A DNA stretch of 64,000 nt from Chromatiales bacterium (GTDB lineage: Bacteria; Pseudomonadota; Gammaproteobacteria; Steroidobacterales; Woeseiaceae). Made by a program: the position numbers and the translations under genes. The notes under the pieces were generated by a model. The model searched no databases, was not told the DNA's origin, and saw nothing but the letters and a program-made list of their open reading frames with translations. The stretch covers positions 85,366-149,365 of the forward strand of contig SHLT01000001.1 of NCBI GenBank assembly GCA_004282875.1, written 5' to 3'. Shown piece by piece: positions 1 through 9,684 of the stretch (its first letter is position 1; each line of letters opens with the position of its first letter).

Positions 1-126
1 CTGGCCGGCGCAGTGCTCGGGTCGCCAGTAAGCGAGGCCGAAGCCAGTCTTGGCATGGTCATCGTCGGCAACGTCGCCGAGATAGAGCAGGTAAGGCGGT
101 TCGAGGCTGACCGTGGTGAGTGACAT
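1..126 (-). CDS. DUF1611 / DgcN-like protein, N-terminal fragment (cut by window edge)
   Basis: Minus-strand translation from the ATG at 126: MSLTTVSLEPPYLLYLGDVADDDHAKTGFGLAYWRPEHCAGQ. It resembles the 'YLL-LGDV-D---AKT-FGLA-WRPE-C-GQ' N-terminus of DUF1611 (DgcN-type) proteins. Not in the ORF track because it is truncated. Confidence 0.7.
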   Translation of the reverse strand, partial: MSLTTVSLEPPYLLYLGDVADDDHAKTGFGLAYWRPEHCAGQ

Positions 127-134
127 GCTGCCGA

Positions 135-1379
135 TTATGGCAGGAAAATCGTCGCCGGGTGCTCGAGCATCTCCTTAATGCACTGGACCATCGCCGCTGC
201 GTCGTAGCCATCGACGAAGCGATGGTCGAACGACGTCGACAGGTTCATCATGAGTCGCACGGTCACCTGGCCGTTGACAACCATCGGTCGTTCCACTGCG
301 CGGTTGACGCCAATAATGCCGACCTCGGGCGAGTTGATGACCGGCGTGGAAACGATGCCGCCCAGTTTGCCCAGGCTCGTGATCGTAATCGTCGACCCTG
401 TCAGCTCGCTCTTCCTGGCCTTGTTCGTGCGAGCCGCTTCGGACAGCCGGCGGATTTCCGCGGCCAGATCATCGAGCGAGCGCATCTCTGCGTGCTTCAC
501 GACCGGGACCTTGAGGCCGTCCGGCGTCTGCGTGGCGACTCCGAGGTGTACGGCCTCATGCTGCAGCAGCAGATTGCGGTCCTTGTCGTGCGTGACGTTG
601 CACTGTGGGAACTTCCGCAGCGCCTTGATGAGCGCAAGCCCAAGGAAGGGCAGTACCGTCAGGCGCTCGGCCGCGTCCTTTTGCGAGTTCAAATGCTTGC
701 GCAAGGCCTCCAGTTCGGTGATGTCGATTTCCTCGACATACGCGAAGTGCGGAATCTCACGTTTGGCCGCCTGCATGCGCTCGGCAATGATACGCCGCAA
801 GCCGATGATCTTGATTTCCTTGACCGCCGTTGAAGGGGTTTGGTCGAATGTGACAGCCGTGCCCGTGGCGCGTGCTTTCAGGTAGCGATCGAAGTCTTTG
901 CGCACGATGCGCCCGCCCGGCCCCGTGCCCGGAACCAGTGCGAGATCAACACCCGCTTCTCTCGCTCGCATACGAATAGCGGGCGAGGTCATGACGCGTG
1001 CGCGATCGACCGGCGCGTCCGCAGCAGGGACGTCAGTCGCGGCAGGTTGCGGCGCAGGCTCATCGGTCGCAACGGGTGCGGGCGGCGCTTCTTCAGGTTG
1101 CTCTTCGGCCCCTGTCGTGCGCCCCTCATCCGGTGTGCCTTCGGTGTCAAAGGTGACCAGTGCCGCGCCCACGGCAATGATGTCGCCAGGCTCACCAGCG
1201 AGCTTGACGATCTTTCCTGTAACGGGACTCGAGAGTTCGACGGCCGCCTTGTCCGTCATCATCGTGCCGACGACATCCTCTTCGTTGACCATGTCGCCGA
1301 CCGCCACAAACCACTCGCCGATTTCCGACTCGACGGTGCCTTCGCCGAGGTCCGGCAGTTTGAAAATGTATTCGCTCAT
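135..1379 (-). CDS. bkdB: Branched-chain 2-oxoacid dehydrogenase E2, dihydrolipoamide acyltransferase
   Basis: N-terminal lipoyl domain (MTDKAAVE), peripheral subunit-binding motif, C-terminal catalytic SFDHRFVDGYDAA; follows E1 genes. Confidence 0.93.
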   Translation of the reverse strand: MSEYIFKLPDLGEGTVESEIGEWFVAVGDMVNEEDVVGTMMTDKAAVELSSPVTGKIVKLAGEPGDIIAVGAALVTFDTEGTPDEGRTTGAEEQPEEAPPAPVATDEPAPQPAATDVPAADAPVDRARVMTSPAIRMRAREAGVDLALVPGTGPGGRIVRKDFDRYLKARATGTAVTFDQTPSTAVKEIKIIGLRRIIAERMQAAKREIPHFAYVEEIDITELEALRKHLNSQKDAAERLTVLPFLGLALIKALRKFPQCNVTHDKDRNLLLQHEAVHLGVATQTPDGLKVPVVKHAEMRSLDDLAAEIRRLSEAARTNKARKSELTGSTITITSLGKLGGIVSTPVINSPEVGIIGVNRAVERPMVVNGQVTVRLMMNLSTSFDHRFVDGYDAAAMVQCIKEMLEHPATIFLP

Positions 1380-2392
1380 TCTGCCTCCATGACTCGTCGT
1401 ATGCTGGCCGACACACGTTTAAGACCGGGAAAGTACTGCCACTCGAATGCGTGCGGGTAGGGTGTGTCCCAACCGGCCACGCGGCGAATAGGCGCTTCGA
1501 GGTGATAGAAACATTCTTTCTGGATGGTTGCCGCGAGCTCGGCGCCGTAGCCGCCAAAGCGCGTTGCTTCGTGTGCGATCAGGCAGCGCCCTGTCTTCTT
1601 GACCGAGTCGGCCAGCGTTTGCACGTCGAGCGGTGCCATCGTGCGTACGTCGATGACTTCGGCGTCGACACCGGTGGCCTGCGCGGCTGCGATCGAAACG
1701 TGCACCATGGTGCCGTAGGTGATGATCGTGAGCTCCTCGCCGGGCACGGCCACCTCGGCGCTGCCGAGCGGTACCGTGTAATAGCCCTCGGGAACCTCTC
1801 CCTTCGGATGCGAGGCCCAGGACACGCCCGGCTTATCCGGGTCGCCGTCGAAAGGTCCGTTGTAGATGCGCTTCGGCTCGAAGAAGACGACCGGGTCGTC
1901 CGATTCGATGGCTGCAATCAGGAGGCCCTTGGCGTCGTATGGGTTTGACGGCATGACCGTCTTGATCCCGCTAATGTGCGTGAAGATGCCTTCGGGTGAT
2001 TGCGAATGCGTCTGGCCGCCTCGGATGCCGCCGCCACACGGCGTGCGAATCGTGACCGGCGAAAAGAAGTCGCCGCAGGATCGATACCGCAGTCGCGCGA
2101 GTTCGGACACGATCTGGTCGAATCCGGGGTAGATGTAGTCGGCGAACTGGATCTCTGCGACGGGTCGCAAGCCATTGACGCCCATGCCGATCGCGGCAGC
2201 GACAATGCCACCCTCGGCAATCGGCGTATCGATAACCCGGTGTTCGCCGTATTTGCGTTGCAGGCCGTCCGTGCAGCGAAAGACCCCGCCGAAATAACCG
2301 ACGTCCTCGCCGAGCACAACGACGGTCGAATCCTTCTTCATCATCACGTCGTGAGCCGAGCGGATGGCTTCGATCATGTTCATCTGCGCCAT
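1376..2392 (-). CDS. bkdA2: Branched-chain 2-oxoacid dehydrogenase E1 beta subunit
   Basis: E1-beta motifs (VVLGEDVGYFGGVFRCTDGLQ, GGQTHSQSPE); 4-nt overlap with the E2 gene. Confidence 0.93.
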   Translation of the reverse strand: MAQMNMIEAIRSAHDVMMKKDSTVVVLGEDVGYFGGVFRCTDGLQRKYGEHRVIDTPIAEGGIVAAAIGMGVNGLRPVAEIQFADYIYPGFDQIVSELARLRYRSCGDFFSPVTIRTPCGGGIRGGQTHSQSPEGIFTHISGIKTVMPSNPYDAKGLLIAAIESDDPVVFFEPKRIYNGPFDGDPDKPGVSWASHPKGEVPEGYYTVPLGSAEVAVPGEELTIITYGTMVHVSIAAAQATGVDAEVIDVRTMAPLDVQTLADSVKKTGRCLIAHEATRFGGYGAELAATIQKECFYHLEAPIRRVAGWDTPYPHAFEWQYFPGLKRVSASIRRVMEAE

Positions 2393-2395
2393 GGT

Positions 2396-3637
2396 CTAGT
2401 CCTCCGCCAGGATTTCGAGAAGACGACGACGCTGCGACTCGAGGTGCTGCGGCATCTCGGCGTACACATCCTCGAACATCGTTGCGGGATCGAGCCAGGG
2501 ACCTTCGGTCATCGTTCCGTACTTCTGCGCTTCTTTCCACGCAGCCTGAACTTCTTCCTTCAGTTCTTTTTCGAGGCGCCCGTGTTTATCGTCAGACCAG
2601 TGGCCTTCCTTGATCAGGTGCTGCTTCAGGCGTTCGACCGGATCGCCGAGCGGAAACGAATCCCACTCGTCACGGGGCCGGTATTTTGTAGGGTCGTCAC
2701 TCGTTGAGTGTGCGCCGCCACGGTAGGTCACGTGTTCGATCAGGGTCGGGCCGTGGCCGCGCCTGGCGTGGTCGGCAGCCCACAGCGTTGCCGCGTAAAT
2801 GGCGAGGAAGTCGTTGCCATCCACCCGGATACCCGGGATGCCAAGGCCGAGGCCGCGTGCCGCAAACGGTCGTCGCTGGCCGCCGGCAGTTCCCTGGAAC
2901 GACGAAATCGCCCACTGGTTATTGACGACATTGAGGATGACAGGTGCCTGGTAAACCGCGGCAAAGGTCAATGCGTGGTGGAAGTCGGCTTCAGCCGTGC
3001 TGCCGTCGCCAAGCCAGGTTGCCGCGATGTGGTCCTCGCCCTTGATCGCCGAGGCCATCGCCCAACCTACAGCATGCGGGACCTGCGTGGCGAGGTTACC
3101 CGAGATCGAGAAGACGTTGCCCTCTTTGCTGTGATACATCACCGGGAGTTGTCGGCCCTGGCACATGTCCTTTGTGTTGGAGAGACACTGGCACATCATG
3201 TCGATGAGCTTCATGCCGCGGAACATGTACAGGCCCTGGTTGCGGTATGACGGGAAGCACATGTCCCCGGCCCGCAGCGCCATGCCCTGAGCGATCGAGA
3301 TGGCTTCCTCACCCAGCGCCTGCATGTAGAAGGAGATGCGCCCCTGCCGCTGGATCTGCCACATACGTTCGTCAAAGGCGCGGTTGAGCATCATCCAGCG
3401 CAGTGCGACCTGCAGTTGAGTCGGGTCGAGTCCCGGGTCCCAGGGTCCCACGGCATCGTGGTTGTCGTCGAGAACGCGAACCAGGCCGCTGCTCAGGAAC
3501 TCCACGTTGCGAGTGCGTGAGCCGATAGGCGGCTTGTCGACCGCACCGGCCGGTGACAGGTCCAGGTAACTGAAGTCCGGCTCATCGCCGGGCCGAGCTG
3601 TAGGTCGCGGAATTTGTAATCGCGATTTCTCAATCAT
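2396..3637 (-). CDS. bkdA1: Branched-chain 2-oxoacid dehydrogenase E1 alpha subunit
   Basis: Thiamine-PP E1-alpha motifs (GDGSTAEADFHHALTFAAVYQAPVILNVVNNQWAIS). Confidence 0.93.
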   Translation of the reverse strand: MIEKSRLQIPRPTARPGDEPDFSYLDLSPAGAVDKPPIGSRTRNVEFLSSGLVRVLDDNHDAVGPWDPGLDPTQLQVALRWMMLNRAFDERMWQIQRQGRISFYMQALGEEAISIAQGMALRAGDMCFPSYRNQGLYMFRGMKLIDMMCQCLSNTKDMCQGRQLPVMYHSKEGNVFSISGNLATQVPHAVGWAMASAIKGEDHIAATWLGDGSTAEADFHHALTFAAVYQAPVILNVVNNQWAISSFQGTAGGQRRPFAARGLGLGIPGIRVDGNDFLAIYAATLWAADHARRGHGPTLIEHVTYRGGAHSTSDDPTKYRPRDEWDSFPLGDPVERLKQHLIKEGHWSDDKHGRLEKELKEEVQAAWKEAQKYGTMTEGPWLDPATMFEDVYAEMPQHLESQRRRLLEILAED

Positions 3638-3655
3638 GTTGTAACCCTAGTGTTG

Positions 3656-4708
3656 TTACTGTCGGGCTGCTGCAACGATGCTGCGAGCCAGTTCGTCGGC
3701 GAGTTCGTGTGTCGGCCGTCCTGTCTCTCTGGCCTGTTCGAATATCTTCTTCAGGCGGTCCTTGATGCGGCCGACGTCGGTCCGAACATCTTCCTCGGAG
3801 CCGTTGCCATAGTATTCGGCAGCGACACTAATAATACCCCCGGCATTAATCACATAGTCCGGTGCATAGAGAATGTCACGTTCGGCAAGGCCTACGCCGT
3901 CGGCCGGGGTTGATAGCTGGTTGTTCGCGCCACCGGCGATGACCTTCGCGCGAATTTTCGGGATTGTCGCGGACGTCAGGATATTCCCGAGTGCGCAGGG
4001 GGCCAGAACGTCAACGTCGGCAAACAACAGGTCGGCCGGAGGAACGACCGTGACCGGCATTTCGGCCTCGACCTGCTTTAGGCAGTCGGAACTCACATCC
4101 GACACGAATAATTCGGCGCCGGCCTCGTGCAGGTGTCGGCACAGGTACAGTCCGACGTGACCGACGCCCTGCACGGCGACGCGCAGCCCCTTGACAGAAT
4201 CGACACCCAGGCGCGCCTGTACAGCCGCTTCGATACCCTGGAAACATCCCAGCGCGGTCCAGGGAGACGGGTCGCCACCGGCGTCGCCGCCAGACTGCGG
4301 CAGTCCGGAAACGAACTCCGTTTCCTCGTGTACGTAACGCATGTCCTCGACGGAACAGCCAACGTCCTCGGCCGTGATGTACTTGCCACCCAGCGTGTTG
4401 ACGCTACGGCCAAAGGCCCTGAACAGCTCGGGAGACTTTGGCGAGCCGTCGTCCGCGAGGATGACGGCCTTGCCGCCACCAAACTTGAGGCCGGCAACGG
4501 CGTTCTTGTAGGTCATGCCGCGAGAGAGACGGAGCACATCGGTCAGCGCGTCGGCATCATTATTGTAGACCCAGCGGCGGGTGCCACCGGCGGCCGGTCC
4601 AAGGGCCGTCGAATGGACGGCGACAATGGCCTTGAGCCCGGTTGCTACGTCGTGGAAGTAATGCAGAGATTCGTGGTTGTCGAATTCAGCGTGGTCGAAG
4701 ACGCCCAT
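3656..4708 (-). CDS. Leucine dehydrogenase (Glu/Leu/Phe/Val dehydrogenase family)
   Basis: MGVFDHAEFDNHESLHYFHDVATGLKAIVAVHSTALGPAAGGTRRW, MTYKNAVAGLKFGGGKAV. ATG at 4708 preferred over the longer ORF start at 4837. Confidence 0.92.
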   Translation of the reverse strand: MGVFDHAEFDNHESLHYFHDVATGLKAIVAVHSTALGPAAGGTRRWVYNNDADALTDVLRLSRGMTYKNAVAGLKFGGGKAVILADDGSPKSPELFRAFGRSVNTLGGKYITAEDVGCSVEDMRYVHEETEFVSGLPQSGGDAGGDPSPWTALGCFQGIEAAVQARLGVDSVKGLRVAVQGVGHVGLYLCRHLHEAGAELFVSDVSSDCLKQVEAEMPVTVVPPADLLFADVDVLAPCALGNILTSATIPKIRAKVIAGGANNQLSTPADGVGLAERDILYAPDYVINAGGIISVAAEYYGNGSEEDVRTDVGRIKDRLKKIFEQARETGRPTHELADELARSIVAAARQ

Positions 4709-4842
4709 TATTATCCCCTGAGACAGGCTGCATATTCTGACTAATATACAGCGACTAAACCCGATAAAACTTGCAAAACCTTCTACGTAAGTTAAAAAGA
4801 GTGCATAATCTATGCGAGATTTGTAGAAAAGGCACATTTTTA

Positions 4843-5310
4843 ATGCAGTCTATTTCCATCGATCACGTGGACCGCAAGATTCTCGACCTTTTGCAGACCG
4901 AGTCGGGCATCAATGCCTCGGCGATCGGCGAGCGCATCGGCCTGTCCCAATCGGCCTGCTGGCGCCGCATCCAGCGACTTCGCGAGGAGGGTGTGATCAA
5001 GGATCGGCCCGTTGTTCTCGACCGTGAAAAGGTCGGCTTGACGACCATGGTCTTCGCGCACGTCAAGCTTACGTCGCACGGTCGCAGCAACCTGTCCGCG
5101 TTTGCCGATGCGGTCAAAAGCTATCCCGAGGTTATGGATTGCTACGTGCTGCTGGGCAACGTCGATTTCCTGCTGCGCATCGTGGCGGCGGATATCAAGG
5201 CCTACGAACAGTTCTTCTTCGAGAAGCTCTCGCAGCTACCGGGCATTCAGGAAGTCACCTCGAGTATCGTTCTCTCCGATACCAAGCATACGACGGCCCT
5301 GCCTATCTAG
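4843..5310 (+). CDS. Lrp/AsnC family transcriptional regulator
   Basis: AsnC-type HTH (DHVDRKILDLLQTESGINASAIGERIGLSQSACWRRIQRL) plus ligand-binding domain; divergent from the LeuDH/bkd operon. Confidence 0.93.
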   Translation: MQSISIDHVDRKILDLLQTESGINASAIGERIGLSQSACWRRIQRLREEGVIKDRPVVLDREKVGLTTMVFAHVKLTSHGRSNLSAFADAVKSYPEVMDCYVLLGNVDFLLRIVAADIKAYEQFFFEKLSQLPGIQEVTSSIVLSDTKHTTALPI

Positions 5311-5369
5311 TTAGCCGGGAGCGAGCGTTCGAGGTGCAGGCGGACACCGTAGCTTCCGCGACCGACGGA

Positions 5370-6425
5370 TTACCACTTGCCGTCGATATCACCGACGCGA
5401 TTGAACTGTTCGCCGATCAGGACACCGAGTTCTCGACGCTCGCCCGGACCGGGATGAACGCCGGGGCGCCCGTGTGCCCAGCGCCAGTTACAAACGACGA
5501 CAACGTCGCCGCTGCTCCAGTTGATCGGCATGCCGAAGCGGTCGTAAATATCGACAAACAGCGCCTTCTCGGCGCGCGTCATTTCGCTCAGGTCGCCGAA
5601 GGTCAGTTTCAGCGGACGTTGCTCGTAGGGCAGGTGCCGGACTTTCGGCCAGGTATCAAACCACATGCCGTCGTCGGCAATGCTGCTGAACAGGACGTTG
5701 CGATCTAGCGGTGGGTAGTACTCGAAGGCCGACACGTAGTAGCGCGTCTTGAGGAGGCGATTCGGGCCCCACTCGGTCTCGAGGCCGCGTTCGCGGGCGC
5801 GTTGCTCCGCCTGGTTGGCATCCTCGGTCATCATCGACTTTTGCCAATGATTGTAGACGCCGATCTCCTCGGTGCCGGCAAACGCGTCGCGGTCAGTCAG
5901 GTCGCGGTGGTAGCACAGCCCGAGTTCTTTCAGTTTCTGGCCGAAATCCGTTTCGAGTATCGCATCGGTGGCGCTCAGGTTGTCCGATACGAACGTAGGG
6001 CCCCTGTCGCCAATGGCGTGCTTGGCAAGAAAAGCCAGCATCGTCGTGCTCGTGCCCACGTAAGCCATCTCATGGTGGTAATGCAGCCAGGCCGGTAACG
6101 GCGCACCGACTTCATAGACATTGGGTTCAAGATTGTCGCGAGGGTTTGCGCCGGCCTCGTAGCGCATTTCGTTCTCGATGACGAGCTTCGCGGCGCGTCG
6201 CATATCAGCAAGCTCGGAAAGACCCGTGTTGGTCAGGTATACCAGCCCCACATCACCGAACAGCGTGTTCATGCGATCGCCGAGTTCACTGCCCGGCGTG
6301 AGCATCGCCCCGTCAAGAGTGTAGTCCGAGCAGTCGATCGTGAATGCTTCGGACGCAATGGGAGGACTGCCGGTCCACCACCTCGGCTCGATGATACTTG
6401 GCTGTGGCAGCATGTTTGCACTCAT
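5370..6425 (-). CDS. TauD/TfdA family Fe(II)/2-oxoglutarate dioxygenase (SyrP-like)
   Basis: HHEMAYVGTSTTMLAFLAKHAI metal-binding region, distal WRWAHGRPGVHPGPGERREL; ATG at 6425 overlaps the upstream stop by 4 nt. Confidence 0.85.
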   Translation of the reverse strand: MSANMLPQPSIIEPRWWTGSPPIASEAFTIDCSDYTLDGAMLTPGSELGDRMNTLFGDVGLVYLTNTGLSELADMRRAAKLVIENEMRYEAGANPRDNLEPNVYEVGAPLPAWLHYHHEMAYVGTSTTMLAFLAKHAIGDRGPTFVSDNLSATDAILETDFGQKLKELGLCYHRDLTDRDAFAGTEEIGVYNHWQKSMMTEDANQAEQRARERGLETEWGPNRLLKTRYYVSAFEYYPPLDRNVLFSSIADDGMWFDTWPKVRHLPYEQRPLKLTFGDLSEMTRAEKALFVDIYDRFGMPINWSSGDVVVVCNWRWAHGRPGVHPGPGERRELGVLIGEQFNRVGDIDGKW

Positions 6426-6844
6426 ACGAAATCGGCCTTTACGTGTTGCTGCGCCGTCGTGCGGAGATCGTCGGGAATCGCCACGGCGCATCGCTCTTCG
6501 AGATCGAACAATACTACGACACTCTCGAGATTTGCCGCTACTTCTCCGCTGCCCAGATTGATCATTTCATAGGCAACTGTCATCGACTTGCCGCCCACCT
6601 TGAGCAACTCGGCCCGCACTTCAACGAGATCGCCGCTATTGACCTCGGCTGCGAAGTTGGTGGTGTGGCGGACATCGACCCAGCCGAGACGGCCATCCGG
6701 ACTCTGCGCGCTATTCCAGCCGAACAGGTGATGCAGGAAGTGGTACGACGAGTCGTCGAACATCGCCGTGTAAAAGCGCGTCGTCATATGCCCCATGATG
6801 TCGCATTGCCAGGGGTGCGCGACACTCTTGTGGACGGAGATCAT
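6422..6844 (-). CDS. Acyl-CoA thioesterase, hotdog/4HBT fold
   Basis: [34 protein letters not shown] hotdog signature; about 140 aa. Confidence 0.82.
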   Translation of the reverse strand: MISVHKSVAHPWQCDIMGHMTTRFYTAMFDDSSYHFLHHLFGWNSAQSPDGRLGWVDVRHTTNFAAEVNSGDLVEVRAELLKVGGKSMTVAYEMINLGSGEVAANLESVVVLFDLEERCAVAIPDDLRTTAQQHVKADFV

Positions 6845-7728
6845 GGGCTCCTTAGTCCCAGCGTCCGGCGCGCCTCCGCCGGCGATTGCACGGAGCCTCC
6901 CATTGCTTCGATGATCAAACGGGCGCGGTCGACCAACTGGGCATTCGACGCTAGCACGCCTTTCTCGAGATAGAGGTTGTCTTCGAGCCCGACACGCACA
7001 TGGCCGCCGAGTACCAGCGATTGCGCGACCATCGGCATCTCCATCGCACCGATGGCAAAGCCCGTCCAGTTACAACCGGCGGGCAGTTCATTGACCATCG
7101 CCTGGAATACGCCGGGTGTCGCGGGCGCGCCCCAGGGAATGCCAAGGCAGATCTGGAACAGCGGTGGTGCCTCGATGAGGCCCTGGTCGATCATGTGTTT
7201 CGCGAACCAGATCTGGCCCGCGTCAAAGACCTCGAGCTCGGGTTTGACGCCGATCTCCTGCAGGCGCCTGGTGCCGAGTTCGAGCATCGTCTGGGTGGAT
7301 ACGTAGACGTAGTTCTGACCCATGTAATTGAACGAACCGCAATCCAGCGAACAGATTTCCGGGAGCAGTGCCTCGACGTGGGCCATGCGTTCGATCTGCC
7401 CGACGCAGTCAGTGTCGTCCGTGAACGCAAGCGGATCGTCATCGGGGCCGAGATACAGGTCGCCGCCCATGCCTGTCGTCAGGTTGATAATGACGTCGGT
7501 ACTGCTGTCGCGAACGCGGTCGACCACCTCGCGATACAGGTCCACGTCACGACTGGGCTGGCCCGACTCCGGGTCACGTACGTGAATATGGGCGATTGCC
7601 GCGCCGGCCTTCGCCGCCTCGATGGCCGCCGTGGATATTTCAGCCGGCGACTTGGGCAGGTCCGGGTGTTTGCCCGCGGTATCGCCGGAGCCTGTGACGG
7701 CACAGGTAATGATGGGGTTGCGATTCAG
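6841..7728 (-). CDS. Beta-keto acid cleavage enzyme (BKACE, DUF849 family), apparent CTG start
   Basis: In-frame extension upstream of the listed ORF gives (M)[60 protein letters not shown], the expected BKACE N-terminus. The only start-like codon is CTG at 7728, overlapping the upstream TGA as CTGA. Confidence 0.88.
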   Translation of the reverse strand: MNRNPIITCAVTGSGDTAGKHPDLPKSPAEISTAAIEAAKAGAAIAHIHVRDPESGQPSRDVDLYREVVDRVRDSSTDVIINLTTGMGGDLYLGPDDDPLAFTDDTDCVGQIERMAHVEALLPEICSLDCGSFNYMGQNYVYVSTQTMLELGTRRLQEIGVKPELEVFDAGQIWFAKHMIDQGLIEAPPLFQICLGIPWGAPATPGVFQAMVNELPAGCNWTGFAIGAMEMPMVAQSLVLGGHVRVGLEDNLYLEKGVLASNAQLVDRARLIIEAMGGSVQSPAEARRTLGLRSP

Positions 7729-8621
7729 AACGTCACCTCGTCTTCGAACGTCGCGATGAACAGGCCCGAACCGTCGGCAGCACTGGCTCGCTTCATGCCC
7801 TCCGAGTTATACGGCATGGCGATGTCACCTTCTCGCGTGACCGCGATCACGCCCGCGTCACCGCCCAGTCGCGCGACCTCGTCGAGCATCTCCTGCAGGG
7901 CCGCTGCGAGCGGTACGCCGGACTTGTAGCGAAATGCGACGGACGATGCGCCGCCCGACCGAATGATGTGCTCACCAATCCCCGTGCAGGAGATCGCGAT
8001 GTTTTCATCGGCCCACGTACCGGGGCCAATCAGCGGCGTGTCGCCGATACGGCCGTGTAATTTGCCAAAGGTGCCGCCGGTCGATGTGGCGGCAGCGAGT
8101 CCGCCTGTCGTATCGAGCGCCACTGCTCCGACCGTGCCGTGGGCAATATCGTGGATATCGGCACGCGTCACGCCGACAGGCAGCGTGTAGTAAGTCGTCG
8201 GGTCGGTGACTTCTTCATAGCCATGCTGGCGTGCGAATTCAACGGCACCGTTGCCTGCAAGCATGACGTGCGGTGTCTTCTCCATGACCCCGCGGGCGAC
8301 CCGGGTCGGGTTGACGAAATCCTGGAGTGCGGCGACCGCACCTGCTGCGCGCGAGCGGCCGTCCATGATGGATGCGTCAAGCTCCACGTGGCCGGCGCTG
8401 TTGGGTGCTGAACCGCGCCCGGCAACATAAAGTCCGCTGGCCTCAAGTTCCGTGACCGCATAGTCGACGACATCGAGTGCAGTGGCCCCTGCAGCCAGCC
8501 TGTCGCGGCACGTGGACGCGAGTTCTTTGAGGTGTTGCTCGGTTTCCGTATAGATGCGGCCCGCGACCGCTCCGGCACCACCGTGCAGGGCAAACGCCCA
8601 ATCAGGCTTTGGTTTTGACAT
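7725..8621 (-). CDS. Isoaspartyl peptidase / L-asparaginase (Ntn-hydrolase, IaaA-like)
   Basis: [11 protein letters not shown]-terminus and [23 protein letters not shown] nucleophile-Thr motif. Confidence 0.9.
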   Translation of the reverse strand: MSKPKPDWAFALHGGAGAVAGRIYTETEQHLKELASTCRDRLAAGATALDVVDYAVTELEASGLYVAGRGSAPNSAGHVELDASIMDGRSRAAGAVAALQDFVNPTRVARGVMEKTPHVMLAGNGAVEFARQHGYEEVTDPTTYYTLPVGVTRADIHDIAHGTVGAVALDTTGGLAAATSTGGTFGKLHGRIGDTPLIGPGTWADENIAISCTGIGEHIIRSGGASSVAFRYKSGVPLAAALQEMLDEVARLGGDAGVIAVTREGDIAMPYNSEGMKRASAADGSGLFIATFEDEVTF

Positions 8622-8775
8622 CCGGCCAATGTACACCAAATTCGCCCGAAATCACTGCGCCACAGGGCAAGGAGCTGCCGGCTGTTTTCTTGATCCCCGG
8701 TGCTGCTAGAATTGCGGCACTTTTCATATCGTCGGCCGCCAACGCGGTGTCCGGCGCACGAAGGACTCCTGACCG

Positions 8776-9546
8776 ATGACGAACGAACCGACCTCCAAAA
8801 CGGTGGAGCAGGCACCGGGTGCAGCCCGGGTTTTCTACAAGCAGCCGGAACTGCTCACGGTTGAGGAGCACAGCAAGCTTGGCCTGGACAGGTCGAATCG
8901 ACCTTTCGATTTCTGCAGCGCCGTCAGAGCCGTGCCATTGACCGCCGTGGAAATGAACATCATGCAGAGGCACTGCCCGATCATCTTCTCGTCGGTCGAG
9001 GAGCCGTCGCTGCTGGCCGTCGTCGGCGTCGTGGACGATGTAAACCTGTTTGTCGATGAGCAGGGACGCTGGGAGGCCGGCGTTTACATACCGGCCTATT
9101 TGCGATGCCATCCGTTTGCGCTGGTCACTCACACGGACGAGGATTTCGCCGTCGCAGTTGATATGGCCGCGACGACGGTGGCCGAGAATGGTCCGCAGCC
9201 GATCTTTGACGGCCAGGAGCTTTCCGCACCGGTAAAGGAAAGCGTCGAGCACTGCGCGCGCTTTGACGCGCAGGCGAAGCTGACGGCGGAGTTCTGCAAC
9301 CGCCTTGCGGAACTCGATCTGCTGATCGGCCAGGAGCTGAGTCTCGCCCCGGAAGCCGGCGCCGAGGAGACGGTTGTGGCCAAGTACGTGGCCGTCGACT
9401 TCAGGAAACTCGAGGCGCTGGACGCCGAAACGCTGCAGAAGCTGCACAGGGACGGCACGCTGGCCGCCATCTACGCGCACCGGTTTTCACTGGATACCTG
9501 GCGACACCTGCTGGAAAGGCGCATTCAGCGCAAAAAGAAGGCCTAG
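8776..9546 (+). CDS. SapC family protein
   Basis: SapC-like core (HCPIIFSS...GWEAGVYIPAYLRCHPFAL-type segment: RWEAGVYIPAYLRCHPFALV). Confidence 0.75.
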   Translation: MTNEPTSKTVEQAPGAARVFYKQPELLTVEEHSKLGLDRSNRPFDFCSAVRAVPLTAVEMNIMQRHCPIIFSSVEEPSLLAVVGVVDDVNLFVDEQGRWEAGVYIPAYLRCHPFALVTHTDEDFAVAVDMAATTVAENGPQPIFDGQELSAPVKESVEHCARFDAQAKLTAEFCNRLAELDLLIGQELSLAPEAGAEETVVAKYVAVDFRKLEALDAETLQKLHRDGTLAAIYAHRFSLDTWRHLLERRIQRKKKA

Positions 9547-9655
9547 TCAGCGGCTCCGCTGTTGCTCTTTTGCAACAGCGGAAAATCCGCCACGCCCAAG
9601 GGCTGCCGTTGCGCAGGATCATCCTGCAATCAACCCTTTATAACTATCTGTACTA

Positions 9656-9684
9656 TTGAAAACCCTATGGTTTCTGGGCATACT
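9656..9684 (+). promoter_or_regulatory. Sigma-70-like promoter upstream of the TonB receptor gene
   Basis: TTGAAA (9656-9661), 17-nt spacer, CATACT (9679-9684). Confidence 0.5.

Noticed and set aside
120-1460. Plus-strand ORFs at 120-833, 250-885, 840-1460 and 898-1392
   Set aside because: All antisense to the bkd E2 gene.
8602-9480. 292-aa minus-strand ORF
   Set aside because: Antisense to sapC; no coherent domain.
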